Origin: an uncultured Actinomycetes bacterium
GTDB lineage: Bacteria > Actinomycetota > Acidimicrobiia > Acidimicrobiales > Acidimicrobilacustridaceae
Reading direction: 5' to 3'
Assembly: GCA_937927725.1 (NCBI GenBank)
Contig: CALBSE010000038.1
Coordinates: forward strand, 1-49,498
DNA length: 49,498 nucleotides
Position numbers and translations under genes: made by a program. Below, piece by piece: positions 8,227 to 16,613 of this stretch; position 1 is the stretch's first letter; each line of letters opens with the position of its first letter. The notes below the pieces were generated by a model. It was not told the DNA's origin, ran no database searches, and worked only from the letters and a program-made list of their open reading frames with translations.

Positions 8227-8673
8227 ATGGCAGCGGAGCATTCGCACTCTGCTGGTCACGTTCATTCGTCGGAGTGCGCGCCAAAAAGGTTGCGACTCCG
8301 AGCGACGATGTCGTTGCCCTTGGTTCCCCTGCGCTGGCTAGTGGTCGGCTGCATTGGGATTGCCGCGTTTGGAATGGTTCTGCCGTTTTCGCCGATTCCT
8401 CCATGCCCAATGCTCACGCTTACTCGAGTTCCCTGCCCCTTATGCGGAATGACCAGGTCGGCGCGATCTCTCTTGAGCTTCGATATCGCGTCGGCTCTTC
8501 GCTATCAACCATTTGGTCTATTGGCATTCATCGGGGGGCTCGCGATTCTCGGGATGTGGGCGTTGCCGAGAACACGAGCTGTGAGCACCGTGAGGGTTCC
8601 CGTTTCTTTATTGCTCGCACTCTTCGCTACGTCGTGGATTTGGAATATCGCGTTCAATCCCACATTCGCTTGA
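8227..8673 (+). CDS. DUF2752 membrane protein
   Basis: This 148-residue membrane protein has a histidine-rich N-terminus (HSHSAGHVHSSEC). The family signature CPLCGMTRS follows a first membrane helix near residues 37-55, with two further helices near residues 98-118 and 125-142. The family is common in actinobacteria and of unknown function; its cysteines could bind metal or be redox-active. The N-terminal His-rich stretch is a possible metal-binding extension. ATG 8227 follows 13 bp behind the DDN-family gene. An internal ATG at 8308 would remove the His-rich region, so the exact start is uncertain. Confidence 0.82.
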   Translation: MAAEHSHSAGHVHSSECAPKRLRLRATMSLPLVPLRWLVVGCIGIAAFGMVLPFSPIPPCPMLTLTRVPCPLCGMTRSARSLLSFDIASALRYQPFGLLAFIGGLAILGMWALPRTRAVSTVRVPVSLLLALFATSWIWNIAFNPTFA

Positions 8674-8695
8674 GCGCAAATGGAAAGAAAACGAC

Positions 8696-8721
8696 AAACG
8701 CCCCGGCGAACCGGGGCGTTT
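8696..8721. terminator. Bidirectional rho-independent terminator
   Basis: A perfect 11-bp stem (AAACGCCCCGG with its complement) closes on the stable tetraloop CGAA and ends in TTT. It separates the convergent DUF2752 (plus) and DUF4234 (minus) genes. Confidence 0.87.
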
Positions 8722-8741
8722 GGTCGACTTCATCAAACTGA

Positions 8742-9095
8742 TCAAGCAGCGCCCTGTGATTCCCAAAGCTCGTTGGCGGCGTTCTGTACAAGAACGACCC
8801 ACACGATCCAACCCACGAATGGGAGAAGAACCCAAAGGCCGTAAATCGCATTGATGCCTTCGGGGAGTCCGGCACGCTTGCGGGTCTCGCCGATCTGCCA
8901 CGGGATCATGAAAATCACAACGATCGTGCAGAAAATTGAAAGCAACAGTCCAACAATGCCGGTGATGCCCTCGTTATCAAACTCGTTCGTCTCTTTGAAC
9001 ATTTCGTAATGCCAGTAGATGGCGTAAATGCCAAAGGTGATGATGCTGAGAAGAATGACCACCAGCGGACTACGTACTTTGCCGATCGGACGCAT
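8742..9095 (-). CDS. DUF4234 membrane protein
   Basis: This 117-residue membrane protein resembles the DUF4234 family: an N-terminal PIGKVRSPLVVILL helix with the typical FGIYAIYWHYEMFKE continuation, a second helix near residues 46-66 and a third near 86-104. The function of the family is unknown. ATG 9095 follows a GGGGGG-type purine run on the minus strand. It is a single-gene or short transcript ending at the shared hairpin terminator. Confidence 0.83.
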   Translation of the reverse strand: MRPIGKVRSPLVVILLSIITFGIYAIYWHYEMFKETNEFDNEGITGIVGLLLSIFCTIVVIFMIPWQIGETRKRAGLPEGINAIYGLWVLLPFVGWIVWVVLVQNAANELWESQGAA

Positions 9096-9187
9096 GAATC
9101 CCCCCTTGGGACAGTTATGGCATCACTGATGCCTGTGCGGTCATCGTAGAGTTTTGATGACTCCGATTACGGGATATCCGCGAGTGT

Positions 9188-9628
9188 TCACTCGCCGGCT
9201 TTCATGAGTTCAACTCGAACGCCGTCGGGGTCAGCGATGAAGACAAGTTCGACCGACATCGGCCCCTCACCAATACGTGTTCGAGTTTTTTCGATGACAG
9301 TTCCGCCGCATTCGACGAGTCGCGCAATCTCGGCGTCGAGGTCGTCCACGTAGACGGCGAAGTGAGTGAAGCCAAGTTGATTACGCGACATCGAAGGCGC
9401 GCCATGAGTTCCGGGAGTGCGGTAGTGGAGGAGCTCAAATTCGAAGCCGTCGCGTTTAATGAAATGAGCGGTGAAATCGACCTCACCACCGACTTCAAGG
9501 GCGTCTGACCATTCGCCACCAACGGGCGGGACCATCGTGGTTTCAAATCCCATGCCGTCGCACCAGAACCGGAGCGACTTCTCGAGGTCACTGACACAAA
9601 TCCCGATGTGATGTGGATAAATCGCCAT
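9188..9628 (-). CDS. VOC (glyoxalase/dioxygenase) superfamily protein
   Basis: This 146-residue protein has the paired beta-alpha-beta-beta-beta modules of the vicinal oxygen chelate fold. The first begins HHIGICVSDLEKSLRFW and the second FTHFAVYVDDLDAEIARL; the end reads FIADPDGVRVELMKAG. Metal-ligand candidates are His7, His79 in the second module and the late Glu in VELM. Such enzymes include lactoylglutathione lyases, methylmalonyl-CoA epimerases and extradiol dioxygenases; which one this is cannot be decided. ATG 9628 has GGGGGAA a few bases upstream, which rules out the longer reading to 9733. It is divergent from the P450 operon and might share its pathway. Confidence 0.88.
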   Translation of the reverse strand: MAIYPHHIGICVSDLEKSLRFWCDGMGFETTMVPPVGGEWSDALEVGGEVDFTAHFIKRDGFEFELLHYRTPGTHGAPSMSRNQLGFTHFAVYVDDLDAEIARLVECGGTVIEKTRTRIGEGPMSVELVFIADPDGVRVELMKAGE

Positions 9629-9744
9629 GGTTCCCCCAGTGGTGTGTGTTCCTTGCGGCTCAGGCCGAGTGTAGGTCTGGTCGGGTAGCGCAAACGGCGG
9701 AACGCTTCTGGCGTGTCGGGCTAGTTTGCGCATCGGGGGTTGTC

Positions 9745-10911
9745 ATGAGTTTCGATCCGTTGTCTGCACCATTCGATGATCCAGGTTTCGCCGACCTTCG
9801 CGATCGGTGTCCCGTTTCCAGAACGGAAATGGGAGCGTGGTATTTCGCTCGTTATGAAGATTCGGTCGCAGGATCGAAAGACGTCGAACGTTTCATTGCA
9901 AGTTTCCGAGAGCCCGGCGTCGTCGTTCCCGACGAAGAGCAACTCGTGAGTGAAATTCCCGAACCTCGACACGGGCAAATTCGTCGGATCATCAACTCGG
10001 CGATTGCGGCGCATCGAATCGGACGTGTTGAGCCTTTTTGTTTCGATCTCTGCAATGAATTACTTGACGAACTCCTCGGTCGCGGCAGGCCGGTCGACCT
10101 TGTCGCCGACTACGTGATGCCGGTACCAAATAATGTGATCGCACATCTCCTTGGGGCACCTCCAGAGGACTTTCGCCGATGGGCGCAGTGGTCAGATGAC
10201 GTCGTGCAGGGGACCTATCCCACGAAGAATCGAAATGAGCGCGGAGAGGGACTGGCGGGCGCTCATCCCGAGTTCGTAGCGTACGTGGATGCGCTGATCG
10301 CCGACCGGCGAATACGTCCGACCGACGACTTCATCACGCGACTGGTCTCTACCGAAGTGGACGGTCGTCGCCTCACCGACATTGAAGCTCGTTCTCAATT
10401 GGTGTTCCTGTTTATCTCTGGCAACGAAACGACGCGACACCTCATCGGGAACCTGTTGTGGCGGGTCACGAGGGATCAAGAGTTGTTCCGGTCATTGCAG
10501 GCAGATCCGACGTTGATTCCCGCAGCGGTAGAAGAGTGCCTTCGACTTGATCCGCCGGTGAAGTTCCTTATGCGTAATTGCATGGTGAACGGCGAGGTTG
10601 CGGGTACCGAGATCGCCGCGGGAGAGAAGGTCGCCTTCGGTCTCGGTTCGGCGAATAGGGATGCGAGTCAGTTCGAGGATGCCGACTCATTCCGTCTTGA
10701 TCGGCAAGAAGCTCGAAGCCATCTTTCCTTTGGCGGGGGACCGCATGTTTGCCCGGGAGCGGCCCTGGCGCGACTTGAAGCCAGGGTGGCGCTCGAGGTT
10801 TTCCTAAATCGAGTTAGACATGCGTCGCTGATCGATACTGACTTTGATCGGGTCGAGGTCTTTTGGGCGCATGGACCGGCGACGCTCCGTGCAGAGATCG
10901 CTGCGAAGTAG
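9745..10911 (+). CDS. Cytochrome P450 (first of the P450-SDR-P450 operon)
   Basis: This 388-residue soluble bacterial P450 should hydroxylate a hydrophobic substrate using electrons from a ferredoxin. The I-helix has SGNETTR (about residue 225), where Asn-Glu replaces the more common His/Asp-Glu/Thr pairing but the acid and Thr are present. The K-helix ExxR is ECLR, and the heme loop FGGGPHVCPG places the ligand at Cys336. ATG 9745 (MSFDPLSAP) is chosen with GGGGG upstream; the frame is open back to 9613 but overlaps the divergent VOC gene. It starts a run of four closely spaced plus-strand genes. No ferredoxin lies in this operon; one is at 37.4 kb. Confidence 0.93.
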   Translation: MSFDPLSAPFDDPGFADLRDRCPVSRTEMGAWYFARYEDSVAGSKDVERFIASFREPGVVVPDEEQLVSEIPEPRHGQIRRIINSAIAAHRIGRVEPFCFDLCNELLDELLGRGRPVDLVADYVMPVPNNVIAHLLGAPPEDFRRWAQWSDDVVQGTYPTKNRNERGEGLAGAHPEFVAYVDALIADRRIRPTDDFITRLVSTEVDGRRLTDIEARSQLVFLFISGNETTRHLIGNLLWRVTRDQELFRSLQADPTLIPAAVEECLRLDPPVKFLMRNCMVNGEVAGTEIAAGEKVAFGLGSANRDASQFEDADSFRLDRQEARSHLSFGGGPHVCPGAALARLEARVALEVFLNRVRHASLIDTDFDRVEVFWAHGPATLRAEIAAK

Positions 10912-10926
10912 CGTCACCTCTACAGA

Positions 10927-11649
10927 ATGAATGGGGAACGTGTGACTGGTCGGCTTGAGGGCAAGGTTGTACTTATCACTGGGGCAGCGCGTGGGCAGGG
11001 CCTCGCTGAAGCACAGCTCTTTGCGGCGGAAGGCGCCTATGTGATTGCCGGAGACGTACTTGAACACGATGGCATCCATCTCGATGTGACCTCAGCCGAA
11101 AGTTGGTCATCGGCAGTTGGTGTGGCGGTCGAAAAGTACGGTCGCATCGACGTGTTGTTGAACAATGCTGGTGTTCGTGCAGTGGCTCCAGTTCACGAAA
11201 TGCCGATTGCAGATTTTCAGCGGGTTCTCGACATCAACCTGATTGGACCGCTCCTTGGTATTCAAGCGGTGGTCCCGTATATGCCTCGCGGGAGTTCTAT
11301 CGTCAACGTGTCGTCGCTGAATGGACTTGCTGCAAACGTGAATACGTCGGCGTACACAACGTCGAAGTTCGCGCTGAGGGGCCTCACGAAGGCTGCAGCA
11401 TTGGATCTTGGACCGCTGGGTATTCGCGTGAATGCAATTCTGCCGGGTGTGATCCGAACGCCGATGGTGTCCTACATCGTCGACGAGTTTGAAGATCGAT
11501 TGGCTTCCGGACTGCCACTCGGTCGAATCGGTGAACCACTAGATATCGCGAGCGCAGCGCTCTTCCTTGCGAGCGACGATTCGGCGTGGGTGAGCGGCCT
11601 CGACCTCACCGTCGACGGCGGTCAAATGGCCAGCACGCCGAAGCTTTGA
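10927..11649 (+). CDS. Short-chain dehydrogenase/reductase, hydroxysteroid-dehydrogenase-like
   Basis: This 240-residue classical SDR shows ITGAARGQG (cofactor loop), GDVL with an aspartate that favours NAD(H), NNAGV, NVSSLNG (catalytic Ser), YTTSK (catalytic Tyr and Lys) and PGVIRTPM. The GGARGMG-like loop and PGxxxTPM end resemble actinobacterial FabG3/20-beta-hydroxysteroid dehydrogenases. It lies 15 bp after a P450 and 4 bp before another, so it probably oxidises an alcohol made by one of them. Either ATG 10927 or GTG 10942 could be the start; GGGGAA lies just before the GTG, so the product may be five residues shorter. Confidence 0.9.
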   Translation: MNGERVTGRLEGKVVLITGAARGQGLAEAQLFAAEGAYVIAGDVLEHDGIHLDVTSAESWSSAVGVAVEKYGRIDVLLNNAGVRAVAPVHEMPIADFQRVLDINLIGPLLGIQAVVPYMPRGSSIVNVSSLNGLAANVNTSAYTTSKFALRGLTKAAALDLGPLGIRVNAILPGVIRTPMVSYIVDEFEDRLASGLPLGRIGEPLDIASAALFLASDDSAWVSGLDLTVDGGQMASTPKL

Positions 11650-11653
11650 GGGG

Positions 11654-12877
11654 ATGAAAATGGATCGTCTGAATCTCGTCGATCCGAGTCTGTATCTCGA
11701 GGGTGTTCCCCATGACTATTTCCGTTGGCTGCGCGACAACGATCCGGTCGCCTGGCACGACGAGCCCGATGGTCCCGGTTATTGGGTGCTCACGCGTTTC
11801 GATGATGTTGTCGCTGCGAATCGCGACTGGGAGTTGTATTCAAACTCGCTTAAAGGTTCATCGATTGAAGAAGCGAAATCGGAAGAGGAACTCGTCGCCC
11901 GGCGGCGAATGTTCGTGAACCAAGATCCTCCGCAGCACACTCGCTATCGCAAGCTTGTGAGTGCAGCATTCACGCCGGGTCAGATTCGGCGAATGGTTCC
12001 TTTAATCGAGCAAACCTGTTCTCGACTCGTCGATGGATTGCTCGACGGGGAAGTACACGACTTCGTTCCGATCGCCGAGGAACTCTCCTTTCAGATGGTG
12101 GCGACGCTCTTCGGGGTCCCAGAATCTGATTGGCCCGGGCTTATTGAAATCACGCGAGTCATGGCCGATTTCCAAGATCCAGAAGTGAACCCTGGACTGG
12201 CGCCACGACCCGAGATGCAGCGCGACATCGCCAACTACGCGCTGTCGCTCATTGAAGATGTGCGCAAGAATCCTGAACACCATCTGGGAGTCGTCGCTGA
12301 TCTCGCTCACGCCGAGATTACCGATGTCGATGGCACTCACCGATTGAGTGACGCCGAGATCGTTGGCTTCTTTCCCGCTGTACTCGTCGGTGGGTTGAGC
12401 ACTACCGCACACTCAATGACGGAAATGATTCATTCCTGGGTGCATTCGCCAGCGATATTCGATGAGTGGCGCGGACAGGATTGCCCGCCATCGTTTGTCG
12501 AGGAGTTTCTCCGGTGGCGGGGACCAGTGATGTCTTTCCGTCGAACGGCGACTCGTGACCACGAACTACGGGGTCGACAGATTGCTTCCGGAGACAAAGT
12601 CCTTCTTTCCTATGCCTCGGCGAATCACGATGAACGACAATTCCCAAACCCCGAACTCTTTGATCCGAACCGAGATCCGCTCGACCACGTTGCTTTTGGT
12701 GGGGGAGGACCTCACTTCTGCATTGGCGCCCAGCTTGCCCGCATGGACCTGAAGTTGGTGTTCAGCGAACTTTTGGCTCGTATTGGAACGGTGAAGTCGG
12801 CGGGTGAGCCACAGCGACTCCGCGCCAACCAATTCGCCGGTTGGCTGCACTATCCCGTTCAGGCCACACCTCGGTGA
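11654..12877 (+). CDS. Cytochrome P450 with atypical I-helix
   Basis: This P450 of about 405 residues has ExxR as EFLR and a heme loop FGGGGPHFCIG with ligand Cys356 (counting from 11654). The I-helix reads LVGGLSTTAHS (about residue 243). The threonine pair is present, but the acidic residue that normally precedes it (as in AGxET or AGxDT) is replaced by serine. This may alter oxygen activation or mark a peroxide-using or specialised enzyme. Start choice: GAGGGG (11648-11653) abuts ATG 11654, giving ATG 11660 the better spacing, so the product may be two residues shorter. Its stop codon overlaps the GTG start of the next gene. Confidence 0.92.
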   Translation: MKMDRLNLVDPSLYLEGVPHDYFRWLRDNDPVAWHDEPDGPGYWVLTRFDDVVAANRDWELYSNSLKGSSIEEAKSEEELVARRRMFVNQDPPQHTRYRKLVSAAFTPGQIRRMVPLIEQTCSRLVDGLLDGEVHDFVPIAEELSFQMVATLFGVPESDWPGLIEITRVMADFQDPEVNPGLAPRPEMQRDIANYALSLIEDVRKNPEHHLGVVADLAHAEITDVDGTHRLSDAEIVGFFPAVLVGGLSTTAHSMTEMIHSWVHSPAIFDEWRGQDCPPSFVEEFLRWRGPVMSFRRTATRDHELRGRQIASGDKVLLSYASANHDERQFPNPELFDPNRDPLDHVAFGGGGPHFCIGAQLARMDLKLVFSELLARIGTVKSAGEPQRLRANQFAGWLHYPVQATPR

Positions 12878-13287
12878 ACGAGCTGACTCAATTGGCTGAT
12901 GAGCAGTCGATCTGCATCGGTTGCGGTCTTTGTTGCGACGGAACCGTTGTCACACATCTCGCTGTGCGTGATGAGAGCGATCTTGGCGCGCCACTTCGAG
13001 GCCTTGGCGTAGAGATCATCGCCGCCGCAGAGCCACCAGCCTTCGAGCTTCCATGTCCCGCAGTGTGTGATGGGGTGTGCACGATTCACGATCTGCACCG
13101 GCCTTCAGCGTGTTCGCAGTTTGAATGTGCGCTTTCTCAGGGCGTGATCGATGGCGTCGTGAGCAGCGATGAGGCCCGCTCGGTTATTTCTGCAGCACTC
13201 ATGCTTCGCAACGCGGTTGCTCAAGGGGCCGCTTCATCCAGGATCTTGGACGAACTCATCGACAACGTGTTCCGCGTGCGACACTGA
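12874..13287 (+). CDS. YkgJ-type cysteine-cluster protein (putative Zn/Fe-chelating)
   Basis: This 137-residue protein carries a CxGCGLCCDGT motif near residue 15, then CPAVCDGVC, then a PSACSQFEC segment. That spacing is typical of YkgJ/YcgN-like proteins, thought to bind zinc or an iron-sulfur cluster; their exact role is unsettled. The start is GTG 12874, overlapping the TGA of the P450 as GTGA, which implies translational coupling. The frame extends upstream via TTG 12841, but that would overlap the P450 coding region. Being coupled to a P450 suggests a link to metal or cluster handling for the pathway; this is inference. Confidence 0.82.
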   Translation: MNELTQLADEQSICIGCGLCCDGTVVTHLAVRDESDLGAPLRGLGVEIIAAAEPPAFELPCPAVCDGVCTIHDLHRPSACSQFECALSQGVIDGVVSSDEARSVISAALMLRNAVAQGAASSRILDELIDNVFRVRH

Positions 13288-13291
13288 ATCG

Positions 13292-14878
13292 CTACTTGCT
13301 GGACGAAACCTCGAGTGCTGGCGTGTCGACGCTTGCGCGGCGACGGGGTAATGCGAAAAGGGCAACGACTGCAGCAGCAGCCATAAAGAGCCCTAGTCCA
13401 CGGAAAACGATCTGACAGGCCTCTGCATAATCCAGCTGAATTGCATGGAACACGCTTCCCGCATTGTTTCCAAACTGGGCAAATACCGACGACGCGTTTC
13501 CGCCCCCAGATCCGTGCATGGCAGATGCGACTTGGTCTGCCGCCGAGGTGCTGATGCCCATATTTGAGAGCGAATGCAAAATTCGTGAATGCAGCGAGGT
13601 CGACAGCACCGTGCCGAGGATCGCAATGCCGAGACTCGCCCCGTAGTTACGCGCTGTTTGGGTTACGCCGGTTGCTTCACCGTAATTCTGCTCGGGCACT
13701 TGGTTGATTGCATCGGTGTTTGCTGCGCCGATGAGCATGCCGAGGCCGAGTCCTGCAAGAACGATCCAAGGCCATTGCTGATTTTCACTGAGCGTTGTGA
13801 GGCGCGATGCCCACGCGAAGAATCCTGCGGCAGACAAAAGACTTCCCCAGATGACCGCGGGTCGGGAGCGTCCTCGGTCGAGCATTCGTCCGCCAATTTG
13901 GACTCCGGGAGCAAATCCGGCAAAGAAGATCAGGATGTAGAGGCCCGTCTGCCCGCTGCTCCAGCCGAGAGCAACTTGTGCGTACATGCTCGCAAAGAAA
14001 AAGACCGGCACGAACGCGCATGAAGCAAGTAGGAGAATCGCATTTTGCGAGGCGAAGACCCGGTTCGAAAAAAACGAAAGACGGAGTAGAGGGGCTTTCT
14101 GGCGGCGTTCGAATTCGATGAACAGGCCCAGAACAATTGCACCTCCGATGATGCAAGTGAGTGTGGGGAGGCTCTCCCAGCCCCACGTCGAGGCTTGTTG
14201 GAACCCGATGACGCTTACTCCCATGCCGGTTGCGATGAGCAATGCGCCGATCCAATCGATTCGTTCACGAACGCGATCGTTCGGGACTTTCGCCACGAAC
14301 ACGAGAAGAAGCCCGATTGCGGCGACAGGCACGTTGATCCAAAAAATTGTCCGCCAATCCCATTCGACGAGATACGCGCCAGCGAACGGTCCGACAGAGG
14401 TGAGGGCTCCTGCAACGGCAAAGAAGATGGCGATAGCCCGACCGCGACGTTCGATTGGGAATGATTTGACGACGATGGAAAGGGCGGCGGGAAACATCAG
14501 TGCCGCGCCGATGCCCTGGATTACACGAAATCCAACGAGCCACGTCTCGGCGATTGCGCTTGTTGGTGTGGCGCCGCATAGAGCTGAAGCGATGATGAAA
14601 ATGAGTGTTCCGCTGATGACCATTGTCCGGCGGCCGACAACGTCGGCAAGGCGTCCGCCAAGTGCAAAGAATGCGGCAAGCGCAACGAGATAGCCCGTAA
14701 CCATCCACTGAACTCCGGTTGCGGAGAGGTGTAGTTCGCGTTGGATGTCGGGGGCTGCGATCGACACGATCGTCATGTCGATTTGGGTCATCGCAACGAC
14801 GCAGATCATTGCGCCAAGGGTGAGCTTCTCTTTACCTGTTGTCCCGCTTGACGCTGTCAATGTGCATCCTTTGCTCAC
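13292..14878 (-). CDS. DHA2-family (14-TM) MFS transporter, drug/solute exporter
   Basis: This large MFS protein of about 528 residues has about fourteen membrane helices, matching the EmrB/QacA (DHA2) family of proton-driven exporters. The motif A loop reads GGRLADVVGRRT (after helix 2). The antiporter motif C region reads TSVGPFAGAYL in helix 5, followed by WDWRTIFWINVP, highly typical of this family. The acidic residue in the first helix (TQIDMT) is also typical. GTG 14878 is the long start without a clear Shine-Dalgarno; TTG 14860 is preceded by AAAGGA and may be the real start. The C-terminus meets the cysteine-cluster gene tail to tail with 4 bp between. It may export a toxic substrate or pathway product. 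Confidence 0.9.
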   Translation of the reverse strand: MSKGCTLTASSGTTGKEKLTLGAMICVVAMTQIDMTIVSIAAPDIQRELHLSATGVQWMVTGYLVALAAFFALGGRLADVVGRRTMVISGTLIFIIASALCGATPTSAIAETWLVGFRVIQGIGAALMFPAALSIVVKSFPIERRGRAIAIFFAVAGALTSVGPFAGAYLVEWDWRTIFWINVPVAAIGLLLVFVAKVPNDRVRERIDWIGALLIATGMGVSVIGFQQASTWGWESLPTLTCIIGGAIVLGLFIEFERRQKAPLLRLSFFSNRVFASQNAILLLASCAFVPVFFFASMYAQVALGWSSGQTGLYILIFFAGFAPGVQIGGRMLDRGRSRPAVIWGSLLSAAGFFAWASRLTTLSENQQWPWIVLAGLGLGMLIGAANTDAINQVPEQNYGEATGVTQTARNYGASLGIAILGTVLSTSLHSRILHSLSNMGISTSAADQVASAMHGSGGGNASSVFAQFGNNAGSVFHAIQLDYAEACQIVFRGLGLFMAAAAVVALFALPRRRASVDTPALEVSSSK

Positions 14879-14931
14879 TCAGTAACGTTTCAAATCGTAA
14901 CCACAGTGGCCAGCCGAAGATCGCCAAGCGA

Positions 14932-16434
14932 TCAACTGAGATCAATCCAGACGGTTTTCTTCTCGACGTATTGGTCGTAGGCGTAGACCGACTTGTCGCG
15001 ACCGCCGAAGCCGCTTTGCTTGAATCCTCCAAACGGGGTCGTGTTGTCGCCCTCGCTGTAGCAGTTCACCGAAACTGTTCCCGCCTCGAGTCGTCGGGCG
15101 ATGGTGTGAGCACGAGCAATGTCGCGAGTGAAGACACTGGCCTGAAGGCCGTACTCGGTGTCATTCGCGACACGGATTCCCTCGTCGTCATCGTTTACGG
15201 CAATGACCGCCATGACTGGACCGAAAATTTCGTCACGCGCAACGGTCATATCGGGGCTCACGCCATCGAAAATCTTTGGAGTGACGAAGTAGCCATCTGC
15301 ATTCGATCCGAGTTCGCCGTCGTAGATCAACGTCGCGCCTTCAGAGGTTCCACGAGCGACGTAGGAATTCACCTTTTCGAACTGTTCGTCGGAAATGAGC
15401 GAACCGAGGAGGTTGGCAGGGTCGTACGGATCGCCCATGGTCCAGTTCTTCGATTCGGCAATCACGTGGTGAAGGAGCTCATCTTTCATCTCGTGAGGAA
15501 CGATGAGCCGGGAATTCGCCGTGCAGTTCTGGCCCATATTCCAAAACGCAGCGTTCACTGCATGTTTTGCGACCGATTCGAGGTCTCCGGCGTCAGAGAG
15601 AATGACGCAAGGATTCTTTCCGCCACATTCGAGAACGGTTCGTTTGAGGTTGGAATCGGCCGAGTAATGAAGGAACAAGCGCCCGACCTCGGTTGAGCCA
15701 GTGAAGGACACTGCGCCGATCCCTGGATGCAGGCCGATCGAACGTCCGGCCGTTTCGCCGAGTCCCGTGATGACATTGAGGACACCGTCAGGAACTCCAG
15801 CCTCGGAAGCAAGCGCCGCAATCTTTAGTGCGGTCATGCTCGTTTGTTCTGCGGGTTTCACGATGACGCTCGAACCGACTGCGAGGGCGGGGCCGATTTT
15901 CCAGCTGAGCATCATGAGCGGGAAGTTCCACGGCAGCACGCACGCAACGACAGGAATCGGCTCGCGCACGATGAGGCCGAGCGTTTCTGATCCCGATGGC
16001 GAGGATTGGCCGAGGATCTTGTCGATGCCTTCGGCAAACCATTCAATGCAACGGGCTGTCTCGGGAACGTCAATGTCGAGTGTGTCTCGAATCGGCTTAC
16101 CGCTTTCGAGAGTTTCGAGGACGGCGAGTTCCATTCGGTCACGATCAATGAGCTCAGCCAGTCGCTTCAGCGTTGCTTTGCGCTCGCTCGGGTGGGCCTG
16201 AGACCAAATGCCGGAGTCGAAGGTCGAGCGAGCAGCGACAACGGCTCGATCGACGTCGATGGCGTCGCAACTTGCGATTGATGCGATGACTGATCTGTCG
16301 GCGGGGTTCACCGTTTCGAACGTTTCGCCCGAGGCGGCAGCGGAGAATGATCCATTGATGAACGCCTGATCGGGGAGAACAAGCGACGAAGCAATCTTCG
16401 CGAAGTCGTCTCGAGAGAGTTCTGACGTGCTCAT
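14932..16434 (-). CDS. NAD(P)-dependent aldehyde dehydrogenase, PuuC-like
   Basis: This 500-residue aldehyde dehydrogenase converts an aldehyde to the acid. It shows LPWNFPLMM, the cofactor loop FTGSTEVG (about 244-251), the general base Glu269 in LECGGKNP, and the nucleophile Cys304 in NMGQNCTANS. The C-terminal region has PFGGFKQSGFGGRDKS. Overall it resembles gamma-glutamyl-gamma-aminobutyraldehyde dehydrogenase PuuC (for example the ESGKPIRDTL and GRDKS segments), but substrate use cannot be fixed. ATG 16434 has AAAGAGG upstream; a longer frame to 16467 adds nothing recognisable. It probably shares a minus-strand transcript with the exporter downstream, and could finish an alcohol-to-acid oxidation begun by the P450/SDR pair. 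Confidence 0.92.
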   Translation of the reverse strand: MSTSELSRDDFAKIASSLVLPDQAFINGSFSAAASGETFETVNPADRSVIASIASCDAIDVDRAVVAARSTFDSGIWSQAHPSERKATLKRLAELIDRDRMELAVLETLESGKPIRDTLDIDVPETARCIEWFAEGIDKILGQSSPSGSETLGLIVREPIPVVACVLPWNFPLMMLSWKIGPALAVGSSVIVKPAEQTSMTALKIAALASEAGVPDGVLNVITGLGETAGRSIGLHPGIGAVSFTGSTEVGRLFLHYSADSNLKRTVLECGGKNPCVILSDAGDLESVAKHAVNAAFWNMGQNCTANSRLIVPHEMKDELLHHVIAESKNWTMGDPYDPANLLGSLISDEQFEKVNSYVARGTSEGATLIYDGELGSNADGYFVTPKIFDGVSPDMTVARDEIFGPVMAVIAVNDDDEGIRVANDTEYGLQASVFTRDIARAHTIARRLEAGTVSVNCYSEGDNTTPFGGFKQSGFGGRDKSVYAYDQYVEKKTVWIDLS

Positions 16435-16602
16435 TGACTGCCTCTTTGCTGGTGATGGCCGGCGCAAATACTGGATTTGCGATGGTAGGTGAGGGCGACA
16501 GAGGGCGCCGTTGGTGGCTGGGGACAGATTTCATTCAGATTGGACGACAACCACCGTCCAGCCGTCGCTCCGGCTGCTGGTCAACGTACTGACGCGGCAA
16601 TC

Positions 16603-16609
16603 AGGAAGG
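16603..16609 (+). promoter_or_regulatory. Shine-Dalgarno for the giant ORF
   Basis: AGGAAGG lies four bases before GTG 16614 and is the best ribosome site near the start of the giant gene. The later ATG 16701 has none as good, though it would place the signal peptide closer to the N-terminus. Confidence 0.5.
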
Positions 16610-16613
16610 CAGG

